Of a DNA stretch of 64,000 bases, positions 29,993-41,855 are shown piece after piece. This DNA comes from Lumbricus rubellus. Lineage: Eukaryota > Annelida > Clitellata > Crassiclitellata > Lumbricidae. How positions within the stretch are numbered: the first letter of the stretch is position 1; each line of letters begins with the position of its first letter. The notes under the pieces were generated by a model, which searched no databases, was not told the DNA's origin, and was given only the letters and a program-made list of their open reading frames with translations. The stretch lies in assembly GCA_945859605.1 (NCBI GenBank), contig OX243828.1, forward strand, positions 25,249,729 to 25,313,728, written 5' to 3'. The position numbers and the translations under genes were made by a program.

Positions 29993-31070
29993 GAATTTCC
30001 AGCTTCGCATACCGTATATTATGAAACGAGCATCCTACGTAATTATTAATTAATCATTCGCCGTCGACTCCTCAAACGTTGGTAGCCTATATATACCCTG
30101 AGCTGCTGGGCAGGAAGGCACCACCCGACTGTTGAAGGGCGCTTCGTGGGTCCACATACACAACTGGTCGTTTGTTCGGATCTATCGAGGTGGCGTGGGG
30201 TCGATATTATATAGGGCCAAAACGTCTGAAACGCCACTTATGTCATCCTTGTCATCCTGCACCGTTTGGCCCCTCGGTCCTCTTCAAAATTTCTAGACCT
30301 ACGTCAACTGCTTATCATTCGTCTGTTGGACCCTAGGGGTTCCATCTTGACTGCTTCCGATAGACTTCTGTCGTCACAACCACCTGTCTGATGGCTGCCC
30401 CCCTTGTCACCACGCGTGCCTTGGATTTCCTCGTCCTATACAAGAATAGCACGCCAACAATAAGCTTAATAAATTATATATTTGAATGTAGCCTACCTTC
30501 ATTTTCACGTTCCCTGTTGGCCCATGTTTGTTGATGTTAGTGTCATGGTGTTCAGTTCTACCGTTTCGTCATTATCTGTAATATTCGGGGTATTTTCAGA
30601 AAGGTGATCACTTCGACTACGATTTTCGCCCAATGCTCATGCATGCTTATAGGCAACAACTCGGCAATAATTAATTACCAATGAGTTGTTAGAGGAAATA
30701 GGCTATACTACTTGCATTCCTTGGTATTCAGAATTTCTAATTGAGTCCAAGTGAAATGCTTCAAAAGAAAATCTGAATAAATTAAACCAAAATAATAGAC
30801 TTGCTCTGATTTAACACACACACACACACACTCACACACACTCACACTTATTATAGCCAAATGACCTATTTATATTTATACCAATGTGATGATCTCAGGG
30901 AACAGTCGAACGTAGGCATTCAGGCCGCATAAAAATATAAACAGACCCTATGGACTTTTGGAAAATACATTGTCACCGAAATCTAACATTTATAATAGCC
31001 AAGATTTCAACCATAAGAAACTTCAGAATCTATAATAGAGCCGTGGTATAACATTATGTCCTATTAATCA
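29993..31070. other. Non-genic stretch
   Basis: Contains a short (CA)n at 30812-30845; otherwise no exon or element recognised. Confidence 0.5.
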
Positions 31071-31074
31071 ACAG

Positions 31075-31272
31075 TGGCGTCGTTGCCTTGGAGCCGGAAG
31101 GTTCGAGGTTCGAATCCACCTCGCCGCGTAAGGACCTTGGGCAAGTCTTTCACTCACAATTGCTCAGCGCTTCGGCGTGAAACTCCGATGCAGTGTCCGT
31201 GTCCGCTCTGCATTCGGGAGCGCCTCTGAGTAGAGAGAGACCTTGAAGGGGCGCTATCACAAGTGCACATAC
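31075..31272 (+). repeat. tRNA-derived SINE (family 1), full length
   Basis: GGTTCGAATCC, TGAAGGGGCGCTATCACAAG, then CACATACAAACAAAC tail. Confidence 0.85.
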
Positions 31273-31752
31273 AAACAAACAAACAAACAGAACACTCATA
31301 AAGATAAACACGTGCTCTAAATAATGTATACATAATTAATATACAATCATAATCATGTATATACAAAAGCATATAAGCTTACTATAGTTTTGTATGTGAT
31401 TGAATACGTGTATTGTTTAGTATATTTTGCATAGGGTACGAATTCGCAATGTATTATTAACAGATACCGTACGCATAAAGAACATTATTTAGTCTTTTTT
31501 GTAGCCTTACTGTAACGTAACGTAGGCAGACATTTATAAATACAGGGCCAACATATGCGTAAAACAATGCGCATCACTTGTAACGCGCAGAGACTTTCCA
31601 TAAACAGAAGAAACCATAATTCGTTATTGTCTACTTGTATTTATGAAGCGCAATTTTCTTTCGGCGTCTCTGTATATGACAGAACGTTGCAAATGCAATG
31701 CATCCACGCCCGGACTGTTGAGAGTCCCTGCAGGGAGTTCCCCCTTCTTACG

Positions 31753-32762
31753 TCACCACCAACGGCCTTGAGTCTGCATCAGAGGGTGTCCGTATCCAGA
31801 CAGGTTGACAGATCCCACGGACCCTATCCCGTACGACGCTCCGAGTCCCGAACCCGTCGCTCCACCGCCGATGCTGTTCATGCAAGACCCCAGACCGGAA
31901 ATGTACCCTGCCTGCGACGAGTAGGCGGAAACGCCGAGTCCGCCATTCTGCAGCGAAGTCATATCAGGCATCTTCATCATCCCGTCCATACAGGAGGCGG
32001 CGGCTGCGGCGGCCGCGGCGGCGCTTGACTGCGGACAGGGTTTCCCGTCACGGACGAGGACGGGCACGGGGATGCGCCGCGGGGAGGCGTGGACGGCGGC
32101 GAGGGCGTTCATGTCGAAGCCCTTCTCCTGACGGGCCTTCTTCATTTTGTAGCGATGGTTCTGGAACCAGATCTTGACCTGCGTTGGGGTGAGAAGGAGG
32201 ATCCCGGCGAGGTGCTCCCGTTCGGGCGCCGAGAGGTAGCGCTGCTGCCGGAAGCGTCGCTCCAGCTCGTAGGTTTGCGCCTTCGAGAAGAGAACGCGAC
32301 GTTTCTTCTTCTTTGGTCTGTCTTCCGTGGTTGCGTTGGCGGGGGTGTCGCGGGAACTGCCGAGGCTGTTCCGGTCGTCGGCGTCAGCCCCAGTGCACTC
32401 CTGCAGGCCCCCTCCCGCTCCCCCTGCTCCTCCTCCTCCTGGTCCTCCTCTGGGGCGTGACGACCCAACGCAGACAGTGACGCTTGGGGTTGACGTATCG
32501 TGAAGGGATGCGGTGGTTGGCTTTCTCGTCGTGCTGATGTCGAGGTCACGGTGATGACCAATTGAGATTGCGGATGATGGAGGAAGAAGATGCTGCTGTT
32601 GCTGCTGTTGTGGGAGATGTTGATGCTGGTGAGGGGGATGCGATCCACCCCCACTTCCTCCTCCTCCTGCCCCATTCGAGCATCCAGGGAAAACAGCGGA
32701 TGACGACGATGACGATGACGCAGCATTTATGGCCGATGACGATGACGCAAGATGGCGGAAAC
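31753..32762 (-). CDS. nkx2.2: nkx2.2 exon 3 (homeodomain, NK2-SD, C-terminus)
   Basis: 335 codons and TGA at 31753-31755. Acceptor TTTGATTTGAAG|GT with CTGAC branch-like word upstream; an in-frame TGA just upstream of the acceptor rules out extension. Confidence 0.92.
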
Positions 32763-35700
32763 CTTCAAATCAAAGCATGACGTCAGAATTTTCTAGATGC
32801 TCACAATTATACCTCTTTCTCACCTAATTGACGAACTTTTATAGCACCTTTATCTACACGCGACTGTCGAGGATCGAGGGTGGATCGCAAACACAACTGC
32901 GTCCAAAAATTGCAATCGTTTGAAGAGAACAAATTGATCTGCAGGATGTCACGTGATCAGAAGAGAGATCCCGAAAACATGGAGCTTCAGTTCTTACCAT
33001 AACGCTTAAACTGCTGCTGATAGAATTATACGGATAAAATGAAACCGCTGATGATAAATAAATATAGTACACCTTTTAGATCAATTTTTTTAACGCAGAC
33101 CTACATTCAAATAACTTGTTGATGTTTTATCTATACACTGTGCAATATCATAGTTTAGTATAGTGTCGCCCTCCTCCTACTTTCCCTCAAGACTTGGGAC
33201 TGGCATTGCCAAAGTATGAGCAGTGGCGGCAGTGGCGGAGTTATTCTAGTAACAGGTTATATAGCAAGATGTTTCTAGGACGCCTTACACGTTGGCTACA
33301 GTGACAACAGCCTGTTAGTGGAAAATTAATGCGAAGCACCGTTTTTCTCGAGCTTTTATAAGAGTCGCAGCTCAGAAACGAAGGTATGCATGCGTTCCGG
33401 TATTATGTAACTTTGTGTTACAGTAATCGCGCAAAATACTCACAGTATCCCTTCTCGAAGCTAGGCCAAGCTTAAGACTAAGGTGAGCATCATTGAAACG
33501 CGAATATATCATTTATAAATGGTGCAGACATAGTTAGGCGTATAGCCTACATCAAAATATTCTATTTCCGTGAGTGTACCGATCAGATGTGAAAAGTTGA
33601 AAACCATTTCCCGGAGTTAAACTGAAATAAAATTTCATGCGGTAAATCATCGAGAGAAATTTGCGTCAACTTCAATCGAAAAAAATACTTGAATTTTGTA
33701 ATGCGATGTAAATATTTAATAGCTGAGCTAGTTATACTGTTTTAATGTAAATAAGCATAAAATAATTGGCTTTTAACCGAATTGCCCTTTCAAATTGGGT
33801 ACACGTGTGCACTTGGGTAACTAGTCAGTTGAGACCTTATAGGCCTAAATACCCGAGTAGGTCCACTGATACTCTAATTTTCTTACTGGTGAACTTGATA
33901 TTACTAATGAACTTCCAAATGCATGGCTAAAGAGTAAAGACAGCTTAAGTTTTCGTGTGAAAATGTTTCAAGTAGGCCTACCTTAATTAATTAACTAATT
34001 AATTACCCAGATTGCAAAATTGCTAGCTGCAACGCGTAGACATTTTAATGACAGCTGCTATTTACGCCGATAGATGATCTGGTTAATATAATACTGCAGG
34101 GAATTTCTTAGCACAATCAGAATTTAGCAATTTCCTCGAAACTTACAATGTAGCATCATCCTCGAACTTAAACATTATCCTCGGAATTTAATTTATCCAT
34201 AGAAGTTCGAACAGAGTTTAGGCCTAAGTTTGGGAATTCAAATAGGCCTGCTGTCAGAATTCCAAGAAATATCGCACTGACTATTTCGAAAGGTTCTGTT
34301 AATTTGTTTTCCATCAGAGCCACTGTAACAGACATTGGTCGATACTCGTCAAAGAGACGAGACTGTAATTATTATTATTTTTACGATCAAGTATTTCATT
34401 CATGTTTTATGGTTGCGATCATAATCGTAATCGTTATCGCGATCTCCAAATTTCTAAAGTGCCACTCGAAAGCCAATCGTAGGGCACCGGCTTTTTCACG
34501 AGCGCTGTGTCTATTCAGAGGGGTTGTCCGAAAGAGGTCGTTTTCGTTTAGAATTAGTCTGCATGCATCTTGAATTTAGCCAACCCAACTACAACAGTTA
34601 CTGTCAACTTGTATACGAACAAAACTGTATCAGACTACAACGTGTACAGTCTACGCATTCGAAAAAGAGCATTTCGTGTAGGTTATTCTTCAACATTTTT
34701 TGCTGTTTTGCAACTGTGCATGTGTTGATTAAAATCTATGGTCAAGACATTCGATGCTGTTCCGAGCGTTTTCTACATCCGGCCAAAGTCCATCGCTCTA
34801 AGCATTCGACTTATGCCTCATCAAAAAAATAATGGGTCCCTTCGGACTGTTGACGCTTTAAGATGTTGCAGTAAAGAGATAAGGCGATAAAATGGATAAA
34901 TGGTAAAAAAATCAAAAATATTTAGCAGTCTAGAAAAACCATAATTATTGGCTCATATAATGCAGACTTGTATTCAGATTGTAATGCCGTAAAACTGCGA
35001 TTTGTGTTTTATTGAACCATAGGCTATAGATTCAAAATTGGTTATTAGTAGGCCTATTTACAAATTAATACAATAAGTGAGCGAGAGAGAAATCACAAAC
35101 TTCTCCTGGCGGAAAGAAATTGCTGCAAAATCAAAGAAAGAAATTCGAGTGACGACATGACACCTATTTTTCTGTCTTGATTCAGTGTCAGTTCAAAATG
35201 CCGCTGTCCAAGACTTTCGCAAATAAGCTTAGGATGGGCGCTATATGAATGACCAGTTTGCTGCATTAAACCCGTATACAGGAGCATAAGATAATGAATG
35301 AGGCGTCGTAAGTCTAATGTCCTTTTGTATCTCCGGACAAGTCCTCTAACGTTGTCAATAAGATAAGATAGTAAAAAAAAGTAAAGTCCCATCCCGTTCC
35401 ATGAGGAACACAGGGAGGCGCTCATCTCCTTTTCCATAGCCCTGAGCCAGCAATGGACGAATCCCAAGGTCCTGGACACGGGGCCAGTGTATCGCAGGAC
35501 TTGCTGTTTACTTCCCAGCTTACGCCGGTACCAAATTATACTGCTTGGTGACAGAGGCACGTGTGCGTAAACAACTTGCCCAAGGTCGTTACCCGGAGTC
35601 GAACCCGCAACCTCCCGCTCCGTGAGCGGACGCGTTACCGGTCCGCCACCAGGTCGCAAGATGATAGGGATATTCTTTAATATACCAATTGCTATCGCAT

Positions 35701-36338
35701 TTTGGTGTACATACATGTACATGGTATAAGTCTTGCTATAGGCTACACGGTAGCGTAATCGTAATCGTAAACCTGAATAGCGTAGGCCTACCTGAATATG
35801 AGATGACTTCGTTACTGTGCAGCCATCTCGTGTACGGATTGTCAGCGTCGTAGTAGGAGAGATGCGCCGCTGCGGACGAGTTCGTCAGCTGTTGGTGTAT
35901 TTGCTGAGACGATGGCGGCAAGACTGACATGGACGGCTGCTATGAAGAAAGAAACAAACATATATACACAACACAACCTACACGGTATGTACTGCATGTA
36001 CATATGTATCATTGAAGACAGTTGCATCACAACCATCGCACTCCAACTACTTCACAGACAATTCGTTTTGCATATTTTATGCTAACGAGCGAATTTTCTA
36101 GATTTCGTGTCCACTCTCCTCCCATGAAGGAGCCCTCTCGACGTCGCCAACCCTACGGCGCGAGAGTCGCGACGTACGGAAGAGCCCTTCTTTTCGTGGC
36201 CGGGCGCCCATGGAATTCCGTTTGAAGTGCTCGGCGGCGTTCGTTCGTACGTTCGGGCGTCGCACTCCAGCCTTCCTATAGGAACTCTCACGTAGAGACT
36301 CTTACCTGCGGCTGTGACGACAGAGGATTCGCGGACAT
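31753..36338 (-). CDS. nkx2.2: NK2-class homeobox gene, NKX2-2 homologue (3 exons)
   Basis: Nuclear transcription factor; relatives pattern ventral neural tube, endoderm and endocrine cells. Exons (minus): 36306-36338, 35792-35939, 31753-32762; 396 residues. Exon 2 has [12 protein letters not shown], matching the NKX2-2 motif FYDSSDNPYTRW, which separates this gene from NKX2-1. Homeodomain at about residues 211-271 includes [14 protein letters not shown] and [10 protein letters not shown]; the tyrosine at position 54 marks the NK2 class. Then comes the NK2-specific domain ([18 protein letters not shown]), a run of about nine alanines and a C-terminus [11 protein letters not shown]. Long Gly, Ser, Gln and His stretches lie before the homeodomain. 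No TN repression motif is present. Vertebrate NKX2-2 is about 270 residues, so this protein is longer, mainly in exon 3. Confidence 0.93.
33185..33225. repeat. Short dispersed motif (GGACTGGCATTGCCAAA)
   Basis: Copy of the 29950 motif, in nkx2.2 intron 2. Confidence 0.45.
33226..34410. other. Intronic stretch of nkx2.2
   Basis: No repeat family or exon seen; AT-rich. Conserved non-coding enhancers could lie here but cannot be judged from one sequence. Confidence 0.5.
34415..34520 (+). repeat. Dispersed repeat family 2
   Basis: CGATCTCCAAATTTCTAAAGTGCCACTC...TTTTTCACGAGCGCTGTGTC. Confidence 0.65.
35545..35665 (-). repeat. tRNA-derived SINE, second family
   Basis: Minus strand: GTGGCGGACCGGTAACGCG (box A-like), GGTTCGACTCC (box B), GACCTTGGGCAAGTTG. 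The body differs from family 1. Confidence 0.7.
35792..35939 (-). CDS. nkx2.2: nkx2.2 exon 2 (DNPYTRWL motif)
   Basis: Tandem acceptor TAGCAG allows the exon to start at 35939 or 35936 (one glutamine more or less). Donor TCAG|GTAGGC, phase 1. Confidence 0.88.
36306..36338 (-). CDS. nkx2.2: nkx2.2 exon 1 (11 codons)
   Basis: [11 protein letters not shown], donor CAG|GTAAGA, phase 0. ATG context has A at -3. An out-of-frame upstream ATG at 36366 opens a frame that overlaps the start. Confidence 0.75.
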
Positions 36339-36553
36339 GATGGCAACGACAAGAAACCACGAACATCAGCAGCAGAAGCGTAGAAGGTCAGGCGAATTGG
36401 CGAGTGCCGAACCCTTTGCGCTTCAACAGTGCGTATTCGTTTTGAGGAGATCCTATTGAAGGTGAAGTGCCAGGACGTGAGGCACGGACGCGGAGGGTGA
36501 ACCCTTCCTGGACGGGCTGGTCGGTGGGAGGGCGCAGGGGATAGAGGGCGATG

Positions 36554-36561
36554 CTTATATA
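36554..36561 (-). promoter_or_regulatory. TATA box candidate of nkx2.2
   Basis: TATATAAG on the minus strand, about 215 bp upstream of the ATG; predicted start near 36525-36530. Confidence 0.5.
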
Positions 36562-36981
36562 CGGCAATCGTGGCCGCGCGGCGCACGGAGGCGCGTCTTA
36601 TATTATTGTTGTTGACAATGCTCTACGGAGTCGATTTTTATCGGGGGCCCACTTCCTATGAAGCGCGCGCCACAGCAAGACACGCCCTCGACAGCAAAGC
36701 AAAGAAAGCAATCTGTCGACCACTCTCGCTCTCCAGACTCGCCCTTAAGTCGAGCCCGGTCGCCTGGCCGTCCGATCGCCCGGCCTGTTGCACAGAGACC
36801 CTGCCCCCGCCCGTCCGTCCGTCCATCCGTCCGTCCGTCTTGCCCGCTTGCCCGGCGGACGGAGGGATGGGCGACCGAAGCAGAAGGGCTGGCAGGCCTC
36901 TGCGTTATGATTCCGTTCTGCAGATATAAATTTACGATTAATGTCAAACGTCGGCGGCGCTGATAAGTCAACGTATGCTGC

Positions 36982-37089
36982 GATGACGTCGTACATGATG
37001 ACCTCTGACGTCATAACGACGTCATCGTTGCGTTGTTGGTTTTGCAACGAAAGGTGAATGTGCTCTTGAAGGAGACGATCGTGACGTCA
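36982..37089. promoter_or_regulatory. Cluster of CRE/ATF-like sites upstream of nkx2.2
   Basis: Two perfect TGACGTCA palindromes (37006-37013 and 37082-37089) plus TGACGTCG (36984) and CGACGTCA (37017). Confidence 0.55.
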
Positions 37090-37139
37090 CTTCCTTTTCG
37101 GTGAAAATCCCCGGAAAGGTTTGAGGCCGTCGTGACTAA

Positions 37140-37410
37140 AAGTCAGCTCTCCATCCCTCCCTACTTCCTCCCTCTACTCCCTCTCTATTCCCTCACTACT
37201 CCCTCCCTCCCTACCCTATACCCTCCCTCCCTCCCTCCCTACCCTATACCCTCCTTCTTCTTTCTTCCAACCTCCACTCCACTCCAGTTCCGTCCCACTC
37301 CTCCGTCTCCTCCTCTATCCTCTCTCTCTCTTCATTCCCAACCTCCTTTCCCTCCGAACTCGCCTCCCCTGTCCCTCTCCTCCTATTCCTCCTCTCTACC
37401 TTTATGCAGC
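37140..37410. repeat. CT-rich (CCCTCCCT) polypyrimidine tract
   Basis: Plus-strand C/T runs for about 270 bp; frames over it are Pro/Ser/Leu low complexity. Confidence 0.8.
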
Positions 37411-37848
37411 GATTTGGTAATCTGTAGGTTACGGCTAGGAGTGAGGTGGGATGGGATGGGAGTGGAGGGCTGGAGGAATAGAAAGAGGAAAGGAAGAGGT
37501 AAAGGTAGAGTAGGGGAGGGATTAAGGATGGGTGGACGGCTGATTTAACTGGTGGTCGTGCATACTCATTAACTGTGTTGAATTATTATTAATCAGTTAC
37601 AACTAAACCTAAGAAAGAAAAAATCCTGAAGTAATAAATATAACGATCACAAATTTGAGTTTCTTCAAAAGACATTTTGATTTGTATTCGAAGATGCGTT
37701 TAGTTAACACCGATAATGATCCGATGAAATATATTAAAGATCAGTTGTTATAAGCTTAAATCAAACTCTGATAAAAGCGATATTAGGCTAATCTGTGTCT
37801 GAGCATTATTCAAATATTCAAAACCATTGCCATGGGTTTCTACATATA

Positions 37849-39240
37849 CAGGGTGGCTCAAAAAAAAATGTACCACCGGATAAAATGCGATAACTTCGCA
37901 ACCGATTGACATTTTTCTCCGAATATTTCCCAATTTGTAGGGGAATGAATTTCCAGCAATCCCTGAAAGCTTCATTTGAAAATTTTCATTTTTGCAAAAG
38001 TTACAGCTGTTCAAAATTAAAATTTCGTTTTTTCAAAAATCCGGAGAATAAATTTCCAATACAATGTGATTTCATTAAGATTTTTTGCAAATTACATCAT
38101 AAGAAATGATGATGATGTCCTACGACCTCACTAAGAGCTGTAAAGAAGCTGTTTATGCAGCAAACTGTTGGTATTTAGTGATATTTTATAGATTATGGAC
38201 TCAATTCGTGAATCCATTACTGAACGTCATGGGCAAAGTTTCTGCGGAAGATAAAATGGAAATTCGGACGCTGCGTGAACAGAGACTGGGACATCGCGTA
38301 ATCATAGCAAAATACCAAGTGAAAAGTGGAGCCTGAGCATATTGAAGGCTATCTGTAAACATGTTTATGTAACGAAGATCAGATGTTGGAAGCGAGGCAG
38401 CTTGGTCTGATGGAAAAAGAACAATTTTCAAGAAATTCGCTTGGTAATTGAAAGGGTCAAGTTTGCAAAGCTCATCGTGGTTTCAGCATCAGATTTGCTG
38501 GCATGTGTCATGGGTACCAGAAAAGACTGCATTTAATTCCATTCAGTAGGATAAATGTCAAACTCATCGCTGAACTCTCTTACCCAGACTAATTGAAGAC
38601 CAGGTAGGCCATGCTCTAACATGCGGTTTTTTTCCAGCAGGACTGTGCGCCTGCTTGCTCGCACGGCAAGGCTGATTATGATGACGCTACCTTATTTTTG
38701 CAATCCACTCCACTAAATTTATTGACAAAGGTGACTAACAACATCGCCAGACCTTAGTCCTCTTGCTTACCACGTCTGGGAAGCTATGCTGCAAGACATC
38801 TCATCCCAAGTTGGAGAACATTTGCTAGCTGAAGGAAGTCTTGCTGATAATGTGGGATCAGTTGCCACAGCACCCGTTTAACAAGGCCATACTAAGCTTC
38901 ACAAAAAGAATTCGAGCTCGTATTAAAGCAGGGAGTGGACACTCCCATCATACCCTACAATAAACTGCAAAACGTATTTCTGAGGCCGTAGTGAAAAGTG
39001 ATATCATTTGACATGGAAATCAAGAATTGACGTTAATTTTTTCCACGAAAATTTGAAAAAACCAAAATCAAAGTTTAAACAACTGTAACTTTTGCAAACA
39101 TAAAAAGTTTTCAGTGAAACTTTCAGGGATTGTTGGAAATTCATTTCCCTTCAATTTGAAAAATTTTCGGAGAAATATTTCAATCGGTTGCAAAGATATT
39201 GCATTTTATCCGGTGGTACATTTTTTTTTGAGCCACCCTG
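37849..39240 (+). mobile_element. Mariner-like transposon, CAGGGTGG ends, 1.39 kb
   Basis: Ends CAGGGTGGCTCAAAAAAAA and TTTTTTTTTGAGCCACCCTG, TA on each side, inverted repeats about 190 bp. The interior carries a decayed transposase. Confidence 0.9.
38200..38800 (+). pseudogene. Mariner-like transposase, decayed
   Basis: Pieces recognisable in different frames: KVSAEDKMEIRTLREQ (helix-turn-helix start), FFQQDCAPA (second catalytic D) and SPDLSPLAYHVWEAML (third catalytic D). Several stops and shifts. Confidence 0.75.
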
Positions 39241-39319
39241 TACATGTAAGCATTCAATAGATGGATGAGCTATAGAAGTTTTAATAATCTAATAATTGAT
39301 TACTGGTGTTTCTGTCTAA

Positions 39320-39565
39320 TTTGCTGGTGTCACGAAATAGAGTAGGCTATACCCCCTAAAAGTTGTATTACCCAGATGAAGAGAAGTTGAAAAAGTTCAT
39401 TTTGCGTGTGGTTATTAATTTTTCCCCATTTGGTTTGTTTTAAACATTGCCACTAATTATAGTTGTGTTTATTGACTAAATTTAGCCTATTCCTACTAGA
39501 TAACTTTGTTTGCTTTTGTTTCAGAGCGCTTAGAACATCTAGAACACTAAAGAACAGTTAACGTC
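39320..39565. repeat. Dispersed repeat (GGTGTCACGAAATAGAGTA), copy 1
   Basis: Collinear with 63770-64000: GATGAAGAGAAG, TTTGTTTT, GCACTTAGAACxT blocks. Family unknown. Confidence 0.65.
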
Positions 39566-40176
39566 ACTTACTAAATTCGAGTTACCTTACTCTGAACATA
39601 GTTTAGGACACTTAAGACAATAATTTAGAGTCACTCTAATTTTCGATTGCATCAAAAATGCACCAATTTTACGCATTTTTGAATAGTTATAGCCTACGTT
39701 GCAATTTAGGCCTATGGTTGCTGTGGGATAGAATTTTTTATCCCTCCGGATACTTTATCTCCATTACCAATTCACCCCCCTCAGGATAGCTTTCGGGGTG
39801 GGGTGAAAGAACATCCCGCGACATCGGCAGACGCCATACGTGGGCTGTCACGCTGAGCGCGTGTTGTCTCCGGCTGGCGTCATGACTTGGCTTTCATCTT
39901 GCTTTACGACGAAGACGAAGAAGAAGCAAAGCAAAGCAAAGCAGAAGCAACTTTTATTGGAAAAGTCTCAGTCAACAGAGATCTCTCTCATCCCTCCGTC
40001 CATTCGTCCATTCGTCTGTCTTCCGTGTTCTTTCATCTCCTCAGGTCTTCTTACATTAACGCTGATAATCGGTCGGCGCGCCTTCCACGTCAAGTGTTCG
40101 GTCAATAGTCGACCATTACCATGCGCCGGACAATTAACCGCATTTGGCTACGCCTCCTCCATCACACCCTGCAGCC

Positions 40177-40538
40177 ATGGGCGCCCGCACATAGGGGCAT
40201 GAGGGGGCACTTGCTCCCTTTGGAAAATTGAAACCTATTTTTCTCGTTGCTACTTTTTGGGCTTTATAACAAATTTCTTCGCATTACAGAATTTAAAAAC
40301 CTACTTTCAACTAATACTTTTTAATTTTTTAAACAGATTCGTTGCGCTAAAGAAATTATTCGTAATAGAAATTTTAAAAAGTGAAACTGAGAATTTTACA
40401 TCAAGAAACCTCTTTGAAAAATACCCACGCATGTTCTGAATTTTCTGCTTTGCATTTTTTGACCTTTTGCAGTAATTTGTTAAAACCGTGGCCATCGTTT
40501 TTTTTGCCCCTCTTGCAAAAATTTCTGCGGGTGCCCAT
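40177..40538. mobile_element. Foldback element, ATGGGCGCCCGCA ends
   Basis: ATGGGCGCCCGCA at the left and TGCGGGTGCCCAT at the right; interior AT-rich. A partial copy (CATGGGCGCTCGCAGAAG) lies at 40683. Confidence 0.7.
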
Positions 40539-40544
40539 GCAGGC

Positions 40545-40605
40545 AGCCATCCATCCATCCATCCATCCATCCGTCCTTTCATCCATCCATCCATCCATCC
40601 CGCCT
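40545..40605. repeat. (CATC)n microsatellite
   Basis: ATCC units directly after the foldback element. Confidence 0.8.
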
Positions 40606-41109
40606 TTTGGTCTTTGTATTATAATATACAGGAGGCGGAAATGTGAACGAAAGAAAACTTAGCATTGTGTTAAAGATGGAAGCATGGGCGCTCGCAGAAG
40701 TTTTTGCAGGAGAGGAAAAAAAACCGGTTCCCGCGGTTACATTTTTTAATAGCAAGAGCTCGAAAAATGCAAGGCAGGAAATTAAGAACATGGGTATTAT
40801 CATATTTTAAGCCTCTTTGTGTGAATTTCCCAGTTTCACTTTGTGCCTGCTTATAAGTTTTTGATATGAATAGTTTCTTTAGCTGCTTTGTAAGGCGCCT
40901 CGCTGTGTTACTGCGACATATAAATCGTCGTAATTATTATTATTATTAGTGCGAAAAAAATAAACTATTAGTTAAAAAGTAGGTTCCTGAAGGAGCTCTA
41001 TGCATGCACGTACATGTAGAGTAAATGAATGTATAAACGAATGAAAAATAGGTGTCAGTTATCCAGAAGCTCTAGCCCCTCTAATTAATTGCTCCACTTT
41101 CCTTAAGAG

Positions 41110-41182
41110 ACGGGAGCGCCTCTGAGTAGTTTTTTCCTGAAAGGACGCTATATAAATTCCCGAATGAATGAATGAATGAATG
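41110..41182 (+). repeat. SINE family 1, 3' fragment with (AATG)n tail
   Basis: GGGAGCGCCTCTGAGTAG..GACGCTATATAAATTC then AATGAATGAATG. Confidence 0.65.
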
Positions 41183-41514
41183 AGCAATTGATCGCAATGC
41201 TTCATTAAAAACAGTATTTATGTAGCTGCATTATATTCCTAGGTGTCAGTCATTGGGCAGAGACTTCTAGATACTGTCTCTGCAGGATGGGACTCATGGT
41301 AATGTCCGCACGTGCATGAGGAGTGAATAAATATAGGCTACCGGTACTTCGTATCCCTAGGATTAACCTTCCGATTGGAAGCGCTACCTCAAACGACATG
41401 GTTTATTTATTGAATATGTCATGGATATCAATGCGAGCTGTTGCTTGATTTCATTATTTTCTTCTGCATTATAAGGACTGCATAGCAGTTTCTTCACTGT
41501 GAATTACATGAGGT

Positions 41515-41845
41515 TATACTTACAATGACACCAGTCTCCATGAGCTTATTTTCTGAGACTTTCCCTATACTTAACTTACAATCACACAAGTCTATAAAAT
41601 TATGAGCTTTTTCTGGGGCTTTACTGAGACTTTACCTACAATTACACAAATCTCCATCAGCTTCTTTTCTGAGTCTTACATGAGACTTACTTACACTTAC
41701 ACAAGTCTCCATGAGCTTCGTTTCTGAGTCTTAGGCCTACATGAGACTTACTTACACTTACACAAGTCTCAATGAGCTTCTTTTCAGAGACTTGAATTAG
41801 ACCTAATTACACTTGCACAAGTCTTAATTAGAGTCGCTTCTCTGA
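41515..41845. repeat. Minisatellite, about 60-65 bp unit, five copies
   Basis: Unit carries CACAAGTCTCCATGAGCTTCTTTTCTGAGTCTT and TGAGACTTACTTACACTTA words. Confidence 0.8.
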
Positions 41846-41855
41846 ACACGATGAG

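Larger units (their letters stand above)
36100..37100. promoter_or_regulatory. GC/CpG-rich promoter region of nkx2.2
   Basis: Unlike the surrounding AT-rich DNA, this kilobase is rich in CG dinucleotides and surrounds exon 1. Typical of developmental-gene promoters. Confidence 0.65.

Noticed and set aside
32142..32726. 194-codon minus-strand frame over the homeobox
   Set aside because: Wrong frame; the true nkx2.2 frame carries the homeodomain.
35093..35722. 209-codon minus-strand frame in nkx2.2 intron 2
   Set aside because: Begins inside a SINE and shows no domain or splice support.
31753..36338. NKX2-1 identity
   Set aside because: RARQEKG-like residues after the homeodomain, DNPYTRWL in exon 2 and HPLMQ-Q near the end fit NKX2-2 better.
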